Below are positions 45,781-56,807 of a DNA stretch of 64,000 nucleotides, piece by piece. Position numbers and translations under genes: made by a program. Below the pieces are notes generated by a model. It was not told where the DNA came from. It did not search any database and saw only the letters and a program-made list of their open reading frames with translations. This DNA is from Proteles cristata cristata (Eukaryota > Chordata > Mammalia > Carnivora > Hyaenidae), in contig JAESUZ010004792.1 of the NCBI GenBank assembly GCA_017311185.1, positions 434,001 through 498,000 of the forward strand, given 5' to 3'. How positions within the stretch are numbered: position 1 is the first letter of the stretch; each line of letters opens with the position of its first letter.

Positions 45781-46582
45781 CAAAACACTGACCTGATTAA
45801 CTCTGGTCGCCAGCTTGCTTAAACAATCACAACAAGTCCATTCTGTAAATGTAAATTCTACACCTACCGACCTTCTCAGCTATTTCTCTCAGGAGTAATT
45901 AGACTATATAGTTTCTCTGGATAATTCCAGCATCCTTCTCTCACCTATCCAACCATATTCTACCCTTTACCTCTTTGAAAAAAGCTTCTTATCCCTTCTG
46001 CCTGTTCATTCTATTTCCAAATCTGCCTCGTCTGGCCCTGCCTTCTCTCTTATTCTCTATGCTCTTCAACCAACACTGCATACACACGGCTATTTAACTG
46101 TAGCTGGGAAACCCAGGTATATGCTTTAAACCGTTCTTTGTCCATTGGTTTTCTTCTTTTTTCCTTTTCTTTTCCCCTTTTTGACCCTTTTATGTATTTT
46201 ATGCTCCCTATTATTCGCCCTCCCTCCTCCGTCTTTTCTTTTAACTTTTTCATTTTCCCTCTCGCTTTGCATGTTAGTTGAATCAGCCTGTGCGTTTGTG
46301 TGCTCCTGCTCCCTGTGTGTTTGTCTGTCTGTTTTCTTTTCCAGGGCTACCTCAAGAAACAAGCTAGAGTACACAAGGTGAGGAGTCCCAAGTATCACTA
46401 TGAATAGGAAAATAAAATAACTAAGGTCCCAACAAGAGAGACCGAGGGATACCATTCAAAAAACACTCTCTGAAAGGATAGGCTCTGGACACTCAAAGAG
46501 TCCTCTTGGGCATAGCAGCGCTCATAGAAACAGAGAGCATAACAGGTCTTTAAAACCAACAAGAGCTGGAAAGCTAACTAAA

Positions 46583-47475
46583 ATGATGAAACGAAAGACC
46601 TCTCCTCCAAAGAAACTCCAAGAAGAAATGACAGCTAATGAACTGCTCAAAACAGATATCAGCAGCATAAGTGAACAAGATTTTAGAATAATAATGGTAA
46701 AATTAATAGCAAGGCTTGAAAAAAACATAGGGGACATCAAAGAAACTATGGCTACAGACAGAATGGAAAATAAAAATAGGCATGAAGAATTTAAAAATGC
46801 GATGAATGAGATACATAATAAATTAGAGGCCTCCAATGCACGGATTGAAGAGGCAGAAAGGAGAATAAGTGATTTAGAAGACACCATTATAGAAAAACAA
46901 GAAGCTGACAAAAAAGAGACAAACTGATCCAGGAACAGGAAAGAAGAATTCGAGAGCTCAGCGATACGGTCAAACGCAACAATATCCGTATCATAGGAAT
47001 CCCAGAAGAGGAAGAGAGAGGGAAAGGTGCTGAAGGAGTCCTGGAACAAATTATAGCAGAGAACTTCCCCGACCTGGGGAAGGAAGTCAATGTGGAAATA
47101 CAAGAGGCTCAGAGGACTCCCCTCAGACATAACTTGAATCGATCTTCTGCACGACATATCATCATAAAAATGGCAAAATACAAAGACAAAGAGAAAATTT
47201 TGAAAGCAGCTAGGGAGGAAAGGGCCCTCACATACAAAGGGAAACCTATCAGAGTGGTGACAGACCTATCTACTGACACGTGGCAGGCCAGAAAGGAATG
47301 GCAGGAGATCCTCAATGTGATGAACAGTAAAAATATGCAGCAAAGAATCCTCTATCCAGCAAGCCTGTCATTCAAAATAGAAGGAGAGATAAAAACCTTT
47401 CCAAATAAACAGAAATTGAAAGAATTTGTCACCACGAAGCCAGCCCTACAAGAAATCCTGAGGGGGATGTTCTGA
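46583..47475 (+). pseudogene. ORF1: L1 ORF1 (RNA-binding chaperone ORF1p), single frameshift
   Basis: ORF1p is the trimeric RNA-binding and chaperone protein that packages L1 RNA. The N-terminal part (114 codons, 46583-46927) starts MMKRKTSPPKK and becomes a heptad-rich coiled coil (for example ARIEEAERRISDLEDTI). It hits TGA at 46925-46927. The next frame continues without a gap through 'RELSDTVKRNNIRIIGIPEE' (RRM region) and the C-terminal domain 'RHIIIKMAKYKDKEKILKAA' to TGA at 47473-47475. The total of about 297 codons is slightly shorter than human ORF1p (338). The break is explained by loss of one A in the A run at 46910-46915. No other stop is present. ORF2 follows after 46 bp. Confidence 0.93.
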
Positions 47476-47521
47476 AGGAAAGGTCGCAAGGAACAAAGAT
47501 TCCAGAGACACCACCACAAAC

Positions 47522-50500
47522 ATGAACCCTACAAAAGATACAAAGACTCTAACCCCACATATTTCAATAATAGCACTGAATGTAAATGGGCTGAATGCTC
47601 CAATCAAAAAACATAGGGTAGCAGAATGGATTAAAAAACAAAATCCATCTATATGCTGTCTACAAGAAACTCATTTTAGAAGGGAAGATGCCTTCAGATT
47701 AAAAGTAAGGGGATGGAGAAATATATATCATGCTACAGGAAATCAAAAGAAAGCCGGAGTAGCGATACCTATATCAGACAAACTGGACTTTCAATTAAAG
47801 ACAATCACAAGAGATGAAGAAGGGCACTACATAATAATTACAGGGTCCATCCATCAGGAAGAACTAACAATCATAGATGTCTATGCACCGAATATGGGAG
47901 CACCTAGATATCTAAAACAATTAATCACAAACAGAAACAAGCTTATAGATAAGAATGTGCTAATAGCAGGGGACTTTAATACTCCGCTTACAGCAATGGA
48001 TAGGTCAACCAGACAGAAAATCACTAAAGAAATAATGGACATGAAAGACACATTGGACCAGATGGACCTGACGGATATATTTAGAACTTTACATCCTGAG
48101 GCCAGGGAATTTACTTTCTTCTCAAGTGCGCATGGCACATTCTCCAAGATAGATCACATACTGGGACATAAAGCAGCCCTCAATAAATATAAAAGAATAG
48201 AGATCATACCATGCACACTGTCAGATCACAATGCTTTGAAACTTGAAATCAATTACAGGAAGAAGTCTGGAAAACTTCCAAAAACATGGAGGTTAAAGAA
48301 CACCCTTCTAAAGAATGAATGGGCCAATCAGGCAATTAAAGATGAAATTAAAAAATACACGGAAACAAATGAAAATGAAAACACAACAATTCAAAATCTA
48401 TGGGATGCGCCAAAGGCAGTCCTAAGAGGAAAGTACATTGCTCTCCAGGCCTATTTCAAGAGATTAGAAAAAGCGCAAGTCCAAAGTCTAACAGCTCACC
48501 TAAAGGAACTAGAGGCAGAACAACAAGAACGCCCTAAACCCAGTAGAAGAAGAGAAATAGTAAAAATTAGAGCAGAAATAAACAGCATAGAGACCAAAGA
48601 AACCATTGAACAGATCAATGAAACCAAGAGTTGGTTTTTTGAAAAAGTAAACAAAATTGACAAACCTCTAGCCAGACTTATCCAAAAGAAAAGAGAGAGC
48701 ACACAAATAGACAAAATTATGAATGAAAATGGACTTATTCCAACCAACCCCTCAGAAATACAAGCAATTATCAGGGAATACTATGAAAAATTATATGCCA
48801 ACAAATTGGATAACTTAGAAGAAATGGACAGATTCCTAAACACACACTCACTATCAAAATTCACACGGGAAGAAATAGAAAACCCGAACAGACCCATAAC
48901 GAGTGAAGAAATTGAATCAGTGATCAAAAATTCCCCAACAAATAAGAGCCCTGGACCTGATGGCTTCCCTGGGGAATTCTACCAGACATTTAAAACAGAA
49001 TTAATCCCAATTCTTCTCAAGCTATTCCAAAAAATAGAAAGCGAAGGAAAACTCCCGGACTCATTTTATGAAGCCAGCATCACACTGATTCCCAAGCCAG
49101 ACAGAGATCTAGCAAAAAAAGAGAACTACAGGCCAATATCCTTGATGAATACGGATGCAAAAATTCTCAACAAGATCCTTGCAAATCGAATCCAGCAGCA
49201 TATAAAAAGAATCATCCACCAAGATCAAGTGGGATTCATTCCTGGGTTACAGGGCTGGTTCAATATTCACAAATCAATCAATGTGATACATCATATCAAT
49301 AAAAGAAAAGATAAAAACCATATGATCCTGTCAATAGATGCAGAAAAAGCATTTGACAAAATACAGCATCCCTTCTTAATAAAGACTCTCGAGAAAGTTG
49401 GGATAGAAGGAACCTACTTAAACATCATCAAAGCCATCTATGAGAAGCCTTCAGCTAATATCATCCTCAACGGGGAAAAACTCAGAGTTTTCCCCCTGAG
49501 ACCAGGAACACGACAGGGATGCCCACTCTCACCACTGCTGTTTCACATAGTGCTGGAAGTCCTAGTATCACCCATCAGACACCAAAAGGAAATCAAAGGC
49601 ATCAGAATTGGCAAAGAGGAAGTCAAACTTTCACTCTTCGCAGATGACATGATACTCTACATAGAAAACCCGACAGACTCCACCAGAAGCCTACTAGAAC
49701 TGATCCAAGAATTCAGCCAAGTTGCAGGGCACAAAATCAATGTACAGAAATCGGTTGCATTTTTATACACCAACAATGAAGCAACAGAAAGAGAAATCAA
49801 GAAACTGCTCCCATTCACAATTGCACAAAAAAACATAAAATACCTCGGACTAAACCTAACCAAGGATACAAGAGATCCGTATGATGAAAACTATAGAAAA
49901 CTTATGAAGGAAATTGAAGAAGACACAAAGAAATGGAAAAACATTCCATGCTCATGGATAGGAAGAATAAATATAGTTAAGATGTCATTACTACCTAAGG
50001 CACTCTACACATTCAATGCAATTCCAATCAAAATTGCACCAGCATACTTCTCAAAACTAGAACAAACTATCCAAAAATTTGTATGGAACCACAAAAGACC
50101 CGAATAGCCAAAGTAATCCTGAAAAATAAAACCAAAACGGGAGGGATCACCATCCCAGACTTTAGCCTCTACTACAAAGCTGTCATCATCAAGACAGTAT
50201 GGTATTGGCACAAAAAAAGACACATGGACCAATGGAACAGAATTGAGAACTCAGAAGTGGACCCAAAAGTATACAGCCAACTTATCTTTGACAAAGCAGG
50301 AAAGAATATCCGATGGAAAAAAGACAGCCTTTTTAACAGATGGTGTTGGGAGAACTGGACAGCAACATGCAGAAGAATGAAACTAGATCATTTTCTCACA
50401 CCATGCACAAAAATAAACTCAAAATGGATAAAGGACCTGAACGTGAGACAGGAAACTATCAACACCCTAGAGGAGAAAGCAGGAAACAACCTCCTTGACC

Positions 50501-51375
50501 TCCACCGCAGCAACTTCTTACTTGACACATCCCCAAAAGCAAGGGAATCAAGAGCAAACATAAACTGTTGGGACCTCATCAAGATTAAAAGCTTCTGCAC
50601 AGCCAAGGAAACAACCCAGAAAATTAATAGGCAACCAACGGAATGGGAAAAGATAGTTGCAAATGACATATCAGATAAAGGGTTGATATCCAGAATCTAC
50701 AAGGAACTCACCAAACTACACGCCCGAAAAACAAACAACCCAGTGAAGAAATGGGCAGAAGATATGAACAGACACTTCTCCAAAGAGGACATCCAGATGG
50801 CCAACAGACACATGAAACCATGCTCAGCATCGCTCCTCATCAGGGAAATACAAATCAAAACCACACTGAGATACCACCTCACGCCAGTCAGAGTGGCTAA
50901 AATGAGCCAATCAGAGAACTCTAGATGCTGGCGAGGATGTGGAGAAACGGGCACCCTCCTACACTGTTGGTGGGAATGTAAACTGGTACAGCCCCTCTGG
51001 AAAACAGTGTGGAGGTTCCTAAGGAAACTGACAATAGAACTCCCCTATGACCCAGCAATAGCACTGCTAGGAATTTACCCAAGGAATACAGAAATGCTGA
51101 TGCATAGGAACACATGTACCCCAATGTTCATAGCAGCCCTCTCCACAATAGCTAAAACCTGGAAAGAGCCTAAGTGTCCATCAACAGATGAATGGATCAA
51201 GAAGATGTGGTTTATCTATACCATGGAATACTACATGGCAATGAGAAACAATGAAATCTGGCCATGTGTAGCAACATGGATGGACCTTGAGGGTGTTATG
51301 CTGAGCGAAATAAGTCAGGCAGAGAAGGACAAATACCATATGTGTGCACGTATAGGAGGATTAGGAGGAACTTAA
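47522..51375 (+). pseudogene. ORF2: L1 ORF2 (endonuclease and reverse transcriptase), single frameshift
   Basis: ORF2p nicks target DNA and reverse-transcribes L1 (and SINE) RNA at the nick. The first 861 codons (47522-50107) hold an APE-type endonuclease with N20, E49, D151, N153 and H236, each six residues later than in human L1, and a reverse transcriptase with catalytic D606 and FADD at 706-709 (49637-49648). The frame stops at TAG (50105-50107). The next frame, open to 51375, resumes the same protein at once with '[20 protein letters not shown]' and has the C-terminal cysteine motif [18 protein letters not shown] (50926-50979). One C lost from the run at 50099-50101 explains the shift. 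Combined length is about 1285 codons against 1275 in human. Catalytic residues are intact, so the copy looks recently dead, or alive if the indel is a sequencing error. Confidence 0.95.
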
Positions 51376-51612
51376 CAGAGGACCAAGGGGGAGAAGAAGG
51401 GCGGAAATGGTGGGGGAAAGGGAGAGAGGCAAACCATGAGAGACTCTTGAATGCTGACAAAAACTGAGAACTGATGGATGTGGGGGGGAGGAGGGGATGG
51501 GCATGGAGGAGGGCACTTGTGGGGATGAGCACTGGGTGTTATGTGGAAACTAATTTGACAATAAACTATTTGTAAAAATAAATAAATAAATAAATAAAAA
51601 TTAAAAAAAAAA
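51376..51612 (+). other. L1 3'UTR, polyA signal and tail
   Basis: Starts after the ORF2 stop, includes 'ggcaaaccatgagagactcttgaatgc', a G-rich tract (51482-51501, several runs of three or more G, able to form a G-quadruplex as in other mammalian L1 3'UTRs), 'gagcactgggtgttatg', AATAAA at 51560-51565 and an A-rich tail. Confidence 0.92.
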
Positions 51613-51631
51613 AAGAAATACTTGCCATATG
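51613..51631 (+). repeat. Target-site duplication, 3' copy
   Basis: Identical to 44610-44628 (aagaaatacttgccatatg). Confidence 0.98.
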
Positions 51632-51850
51632 CAAAAGATGTTTGAAACAGAATGTTATGGCAGCAATAATTGCAGGATTAGAAACTCAGAACCAACATAT
51701 CTGTCGGTAAATAGGAGTCGGGTGAAACAATTTTGGGACTATCTCTATACAATAAATTAGCATTCAGCCTCTAATAAGAATGAAGTAGAACTGATAGGAA
51801 ATGACTGCAAAGCTTATTGACCTATTGTTCCCTGAAAAAAGCAAATTTCA
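51632..51850 (+). mobile_element. Ancient L1, right of the young L1
   Basis: 'ttatggcagcaataattgcaggattagaaactcagaaccaacatatctgtcggtaaataggagtcgggtgaaacaatttt', 'cattcagcctctaataagaatgaagtagaactgataggaaatgactgc' match the end of an old L1 ORF2 and early 3'UTR ('...aaaaattggaaacaacctaaatgtccatcaatagggg...'). It continues the left flank 44430-44628. Confidence 0.7.
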
Positions 51851-51887
51851 GAAACAAACCTATTTAGATTTTTAAAAATAAAGAACA

Positions 51888-51977
51888 GAAGGAAGGAAGG
51901 AAGGGAGGGAGGGAGGGAGGGAGGGGGAAACGAGGGATTTTTGTGTTTGTGTGTGTATGTGTGTGTGTATGTGTGTA
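51888..51977 (+). repeat. Compound microsatellite (GGAA/GGGA)n and (TG)n
   Basis: GGAA repeats passing into GGGA repeats (about 51888-51926), then TG/TATG repeats (about 51940-51977). Confidence 0.93.
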
Positions 51978-52429
51978 ATTGCTTAGAAAAGGAACTAAAA
52001 AGACACACACCAAGCAGTTTTCAACCGTGCCCAGTGGTTCCTGCTGGAGAGAGAAACCGAAGCATGTGGGATGGAAGGCAGAGAGAGGAAGAAAATAAAC
52101 TTTAACTTTATATTGAATACCAATAGGTATCCCTTGAATCTTTTACAATGAGAAGGTGCTCATGTCATGAAAACGACAAGAACCAAAGGAAAATAAATAA
52201 TGGAAAGTGATGGAATTGAAACTGAAGCCATAGAAAACACAAACAACAAGGTAAAAACCTTGGGCAGCACATTATTGACATAAATTACCCCAATTCAGGG
52301 TGTTACATGTATCACTCCAATTCAGGGTCATGGCAAAGATCTACAAAATCTGGAAAATAAATATGATCTATTGCTCTAGAGGTCCAGGGTTAACTATTTA
52401 AGAAAAAGAGCCCAAATCAATCTATTATA

Positions 52430-52870
52430 CAAACTTCACAACATCTTCCTGTTTTAGGAGAGAAGTGGCTTCTGTGCTGAGTGTTTTTTATGTCCTGCCA
52501 AATCATTTTGCTAAGATCTGGTGGCAATTCAGCCTGGAGTTTTCAGATTCCTTCTCATTTTACCAACATGAAGCTGCATCCTTTACCACAAGATTGATCC
52601 TGAATGAATTCCACAGACAGACGCAGAGGTAGCTGTGGCGGAAATAACTTTATATATCTATTCTCTTTTCCTTGTTAAAACATGCACAGCATTGCTCATT
52701 ACAGTTCATCAGACTCACAACACTTCATCCTGGGTGAAAATAATAGGCCCCATTGTTCATTAGTAACCAGGCTACACTGCCTTTCATTGCTGCAGTTAGC
52801 ACCTATTATTTCCTCCCGGCACCAATATTCCGAATCAGGATCATTCAGCTCTGAAGTGGGTTAAGTGTTG
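52430..52870. promoter_or_regulatory. Candidate conserved non-coding block
   Basis: Repeat-free stretch of mixed composition with SOX-like 'cattgttcattag' (near 52751), 'caaatcattttgc', 'ccacagacagacgc' and 'ctgcagttagcacctattatttcc'. It contrasts with the repeat-packed surroundings. Possible enhancer or exon of a non-coding RNA. Only the lack of repeats and motif content support this. Confidence 0.3.
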
Positions 52871-53885
52871 TGTGTGCAGCACTTCTTTTTTGAGAAGCAA
52901 GAGTTCAAGGTTGCTGAGCTTTCGTCCCAGTTGATGAGCTGCCTGCAAAAGCGTCAGTGTGAATGTCCACAGCAGGCACCCTGTATTCAGAAAGGAAGAC
53001 TTGGTTGTCTTATTAACATGTCGTTACTGTGCAACATGCCTGGAACCCAGAAGAACAGAAGGATCATCGCACCCACACACCAGGTTTCCTGTTTGCAAGG
53101 GGAACCACTGGGCATGAGGGAGACATCAAACCTCTTCTACGTGCCTCCACGTGTTTCAAATAGAGGAAGCAGACGGGAGCACAGCACACAGGCTACACCC
53201 TTCCTCATACATCCCCCAAAGCATGTACATCCAGAAGAGGAGTAAAGACTGTGCAGAATGTAATACGTTTTTAGAGAGTGAAATCAATATAGTAGTCACT
53301 TGATGGCATAAAGAAATAATAGTTTTCCTTTTCTCAGCAAGTATAAAGCTATTGGAGAATAATTTTCAAAAAAGTTAAACGGGCCTCTCTACAAATATTA
53401 AGTGAACACATGTCAAAGTTTTATTTAACTCATTAATGGGAGAAGCAGAAGAATAGTAAAGCTAGTTCAAAGAGGACTTGAGGGACTGAGCTGATTATAT
53501 ATAGGCTCTGAAAAAATGCTAGGTAAGATTGCTACATTACATACAAAACTGGTTAAAATCCTACAGGGTAATAAAACTGTAACTTCTAAGGCTATCTCTT
53601 CTTGCTTTGGACAAGAATAATTTGTACTGATATCAGTTTTATAAAAGCTAATAATGCCCCCACAGAGGGATAAAATATCCTAATCGATAATAAGTAGTAG
53701 AGCAAACAAAGAATCATCCCCCTAGAGGACTAGATAAACTTTGGGCAGCCAAATAGGTGTTGCTCAGACATGACATTGAAAAAAACGTGCAGTTATCCCT
53801 TTGCCTATTTATAAATACAGGACTCTTTTTCTTACACAGTTGTGTTCATAACAGTCTGGATGGTGAAGAGAGATTACTCTATGCA
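52871..53885. other. Unique sequence, nothing recognised
   Basis: A 126-codon cysteine-containing frame at 52865-53245 matches no family that I know and has no coding context. The rest is AT-rich without repeat calls. Confidence 0.45.
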
Positions 53886-54329
53886 TCTGTAGAATTACAA
53901 CTTCCCTAAACTTTTGTCTCTCCAAGATTTCTAGGTTGAAGCTTTAATTCCTGATGTGATGATGGTATTTGTAAGTGGGTCTTTGGGAGATAATTAGCTT
54001 TAGAAGAGTTTATGATGGTGGAGCCCCCAAGATAGGATTAAGGGTCCTATAAGAAGAGATATGAGAAAGATCTTTCTTTCCCTCCTTTCTTTTTCTTTCT
54101 CTCTGTCTCTGTCTCTCTCTCTTTTTCTCCCTCTCTCCATGGGGCCATATAAAAATAATAGCAAGAAGATGGCCATCTGCCAACCAGAAAGAGCTTCATC
54201 AGACACTGAATCTGCTGGTACTTTGAGATCTTGACTTCTCTGCCTCCAGAACTGTGAGAAATAAATATTTGTTGCTTAAGTCACTCAGCCTATGACATTT
54301 GTAATAGCACCTGATGCAGACTAAAACAG
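53886..54329 (+). mobile_element. MaLR-like solo LTR (MLT1/MST group)
   Basis: 'gatgtgatgatggtatttgtaagtgggtctttgggagataattagc', 'aagataggattaagggtcctataagaagagat', a CT-rich part, 'agatggccatctgccaaccagaaagagcttcatcagacactgaatctgctgg', 'gcctccagaactgtgagaaataaat' (AATAAA at 54260-54265) and 'agcacctgatgcagactaaaacag'. This is the complete MaLR LTR order in sense orientation. No internal genes. Confidence 0.88.
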
Positions 54330-54414
54330 AGTAAGAAAAGACACCAAGAGATCATGATGTTCAATTCACTCTCCCTAAACATGTGTTGGCTAAGTGACAA
54401 GAAGTCAGTATTGT

Positions 54415-54610
54415 GTAAGCATTAAGGGCAAGAACTTAGAACTCTGCAGACCTGGGTTACATCTGCATTCTACCACTTTTTAGCCAAATATAACCTACGT
54501 CCCAATTTTCTCATCTATAAATGGCAAAAAAGCACCTGTCTCAAAGAACAGGAGTAAATGAGATGATCCAAGCAAAGTGTTTCTCCTAGACTGCCTAGTA
54601 CTTACTAACT
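54415..54610 (+). repeat. MIR SINE remnant
   Basis: 'gaactctgcagacctgggttacatctgcattctaccac', 'cccaattttctcatctataaatgg', 'aggagtaaatgagatgatccaagcaaagtgtttctcctagactgcctagtac' follow MIR in sense order. Confidence 0.85.
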
Positions 54611-54819
54611 AGTTTTTACAAATGTTGCAGTTGTCGTTATACCTTGCAACCAAGTCCTCTCATAATTCATAGTCTGAAGAACGTGATCAAATTTAATTTA
54701 AATTAAATTCAACTTGGGTAAAGGAGGGAAACTCTCAATAATTTTGCAAAGAGTAATTTACCTCCCAGCTAAAATGTTGGCTTGGAACTGGCTTTGTATG
54801 CAATCTGGGGTAGATTTTA

Positions 54820-54894
54820 TTTTCTTTCTTTCTTTTTTTTTAACTTTTTAGATGTTTGCTTTTGAGAGAGAGAGCATGAGTGGAGGAGGAACAA

Positions 54895-54926
<32 letters not shown>

Positions 54927-55064
54927 AGACACAAACTCCCAAGCAGGCTCCAGGTTCTGAGCTGTCAGCACAGAGCCTGACACGGGACTCAGACCCAAGA
55001 ACCATGAGATCATGACCTGAGGTGAAGTCGAACATTTAACTGACTGAGCTACCCAGGCACTCCA
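54820..55064 (-). mobile_element. SINEC
   Basis: 'tttttagatgtttgcttttgagagagagagc', an AG-rich tract with (GA)n, 'caagcaggctccaggttctgagctgtcagcacagagcc', 'gatcatgacctgaggtgaagtc', and head 'tgagctacccaggcactcc'. Imperfect target-site duplication ctggggtagatttta (54805-54819) and ttggggaagatttta (55065-55079). Confidence 0.95.
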
Positions 55065-55079
55065 TTGGGGAAGATTTTA

Positions 55080-55639
55080 AACAGTTTGGATTTAGTATTA
55101 TAGCCTTACAGTTCTTCCTCTGAGGAGAAAAGGAGAAGAGAGAAAGGAAACAGTTAAATGTAATGTTGGTACAAGATATAAAATTGATTAGGAGGATGGA
55201 AAGATGGAGTTGAATGAGAAAAGTAAGGTGAACCTCCCAAGACTTTAAAAAGTAAGATATGACTTTATCTTAGTGATACATCTAATTTTATGATCTAAAA
55301 GGGGACCGAAAATATCTATTCAACCTACCTCACAGGATGGTATAGAGATAAAAGAAATAAAGAGAGGAAAGCTATAAAAGTATGTTCTGCTCATTCAGCT
55401 AATAGGATTCTTCCCTTTTTACCCTGCTTACTGGGTCAGTGGGAGGCCAGGAAACTCAGGCATTCCACTCTGGGCTACACAATAGTTGAGATTTAAACAT
55501 CTCTTTGACAAGAACAAGAATCCCCAATCTCCCTTCCGTCTTTTTAAAAATCAGTTTTCTGGGTGAGATCGCAATGGATGCAGTCTACCTACCAACTCTG
55601 TTAGTTTGCATCAATGGCTTCTATTGGATAAAGTTAGAT
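55080..55639. other. Unique sequence, nothing recognised
   Basis: No repeat or exon identified. Confidence 0.45.
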
Positions 55640-55871
55640 ATGTGTAGATTTTTAAAAATACCCTTCTTATATGCTTTTAAACAATTATTTGAAGTATAAA
55701 TTATAAGTTGTACAACTATCACCATAATTTTAGACTATTTCCAGTACTCGACAAGATCTCATGTTCCCACTTGTTGTTACTCTCCATTTCCACCCCCAGC
55801 TACAGGCAACCCTGCAACTTTTTCTCTATAGATATGCCTTTTCTGGACATTTCATAAAAATGGAGTCATCT

Positions 55872-55953
55872 CTACATCCAGTGTGGGACTCAAACTCATG
55901 ACTCCAGGAACAAGAGTCACACGCTTCACCAAATTAGCTAGCCAGGCGCTCCT
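55872..55953 (-). mobile_element. Fragment of a tRNA-derived SINE (head only)
   Basis: Read antisense, 'gagcgcctggctagctaatttggtgaagcgtgtgactcttg' and 'catgagtttgagtcccacactggatgtagagatg' give a tRNA-like A box/B box arrangement with no CT tract. It is an older CAN-SINE type (head ending '...gggtgtagagatta') inside the ancient L1. Confidence 0.75.
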
Positions 55954-56353
55954 CTGATGCCTTTCATACAGCATGATTTTTTTCAAGGATTATTTATGTT
56001 TCCATAGTTTGTTCCTTTTTATTGTTGAATAGTATATTGTATGGAATACCGACATTCTCCTTGTCTATTCATCTGCTGATGGACACTCACACTATTTCCA
56101 ATTGTTGTTTATAATAAATAATGCTTCTATTAACTTCTGTGTCCAAGTCTTTTTATGGACATGTATTTTCACTTCTTTTGGATAGACCTAGTGTATGGTT
56201 AAGTTGATGTTGAAGTTTTTACTAAACTGCCAAGCTCTTTTTCAAAGTGGCCATACCATTTCACATTCTCATCAGCAATGTATGAAAATTCCAGTCTCTC
56301 TACATCCTGCCAATGTTCTTATTGTCTTTTTTGATTGAAATGATATCTCATTG

Positions 56354-56561
56354 GTTTTTTAATGTTTATTTATTTATTTTGAGAGAGAGAGAGTGCTGTG
56401 TATACGGGGAAAGAGCATAGAGAGAGAGAGAGAGAATCCAAAGCAAGCCCCATATTATCAACACAGAGCCTGACATGGGGCTTGATCTTATGGACCATGA
56501 AATTATGACCTGAGTCAAAATCAAGAGTCAGATGCTTAACTGACTGAGCCACCCAAGCTCC
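56354..56561 (-). mobile_element. SINEC
   Basis: 'aatgtttatttatttattttgagagagagagag', 'ccaaagcaagccccatattatcaacacagagcc', 'gaaattatgacctgagtcaaaatcaagagtcagatgc', head 'gagccacccaagctcc'. Target-site duplication atctcattgg at 56344-56353 and 56562-56571. Confidence 0.95.
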
Positions 56562-56807
56562 ATCTCATTGGGTTTTTAATATGCATTTTTTTAAATGAGT
56601 AGTAATGTTAAGCATACTTGCAGGTGCTTCTGTGCCATTCAAATATTTTCTTTGGAGAAAAATGAATTATCTATTTTTAAATTTGTTGTTGGTCTTCTTG
56701 TAATCAACTTGTAAATGTTCTTTATATACGCTGTGTACTAGTCCTTTATTGGATATAAAACTTGTAAATATTGTCTCCCTAACAGTGGCTTGTCTTTTCA
56801 TTTTCTT

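Larger units (their letters stand above)
44629..46582 (+). promoter_or_regulatory. L1 5'UTR with internal promoter
   Basis: About 1.95 kb. The first ~850 bp is CpG-rich (for example 'ggcggcgcgcctgccgcc' near 45059 and 'gggcgcgcgggctggg' near 45416), as expected of an L1 internal RNA polymerase II promoter that is normally silenced by CpG methylation. It then turns into a nearly pure pyrimidine tract (45650-45780) and AT-richer sequence. No tandem monomer structure of the mouse type is visible. Short frames on both strands in the CpG-rich part are not assigned as genes. Confidence 0.85.
44629..51612 (+). mobile_element. Full-length young felid L1 (LINE-1)
   Basis: Complete autonomous non-LTR retrotransposon of about 6984 bp: 5'UTR (44629-46582), ORF1 (46583-47475), 46-bp spacer, ORF2 (47522-51375), 3'UTR with AATAAA at 51560-51565, and an A-rich tail (about 51574-51612) decorated as AAATA repeats. 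Both ends are intact and bounded by a perfect 19-bp target-site duplication. Two single-base deletions break ORF1 and ORF2; otherwise both are open. It is nearly identical to the 3' fragments at 57160 and 63823, so all three come from one recently active subfamily. Whether it is fixed or polymorphic cannot be told from one sequence. Confidence 0.98.

Noticed and set aside
45410..45781. 123-codon lysine/arginine-rich minus-strand frame
   Set aside because: Produced by the polypyrimidine tract of the L1 5'UTR read in reverse; not a basic protein.
46522..47157. 211-codon minus-strand open frame opposite L1 ORF1
   Set aside because: Antisense shadow of the purine-rich, lysine/glutamate-rich ORF1. 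Its leucine/serine-rich content is what the complement of such sequence gives.
52865..53245. 126-codon frame with several cysteines
   Set aside because: No recognisable domain, no splice or promoter context, and length compatible with chance in a 64-kb window.
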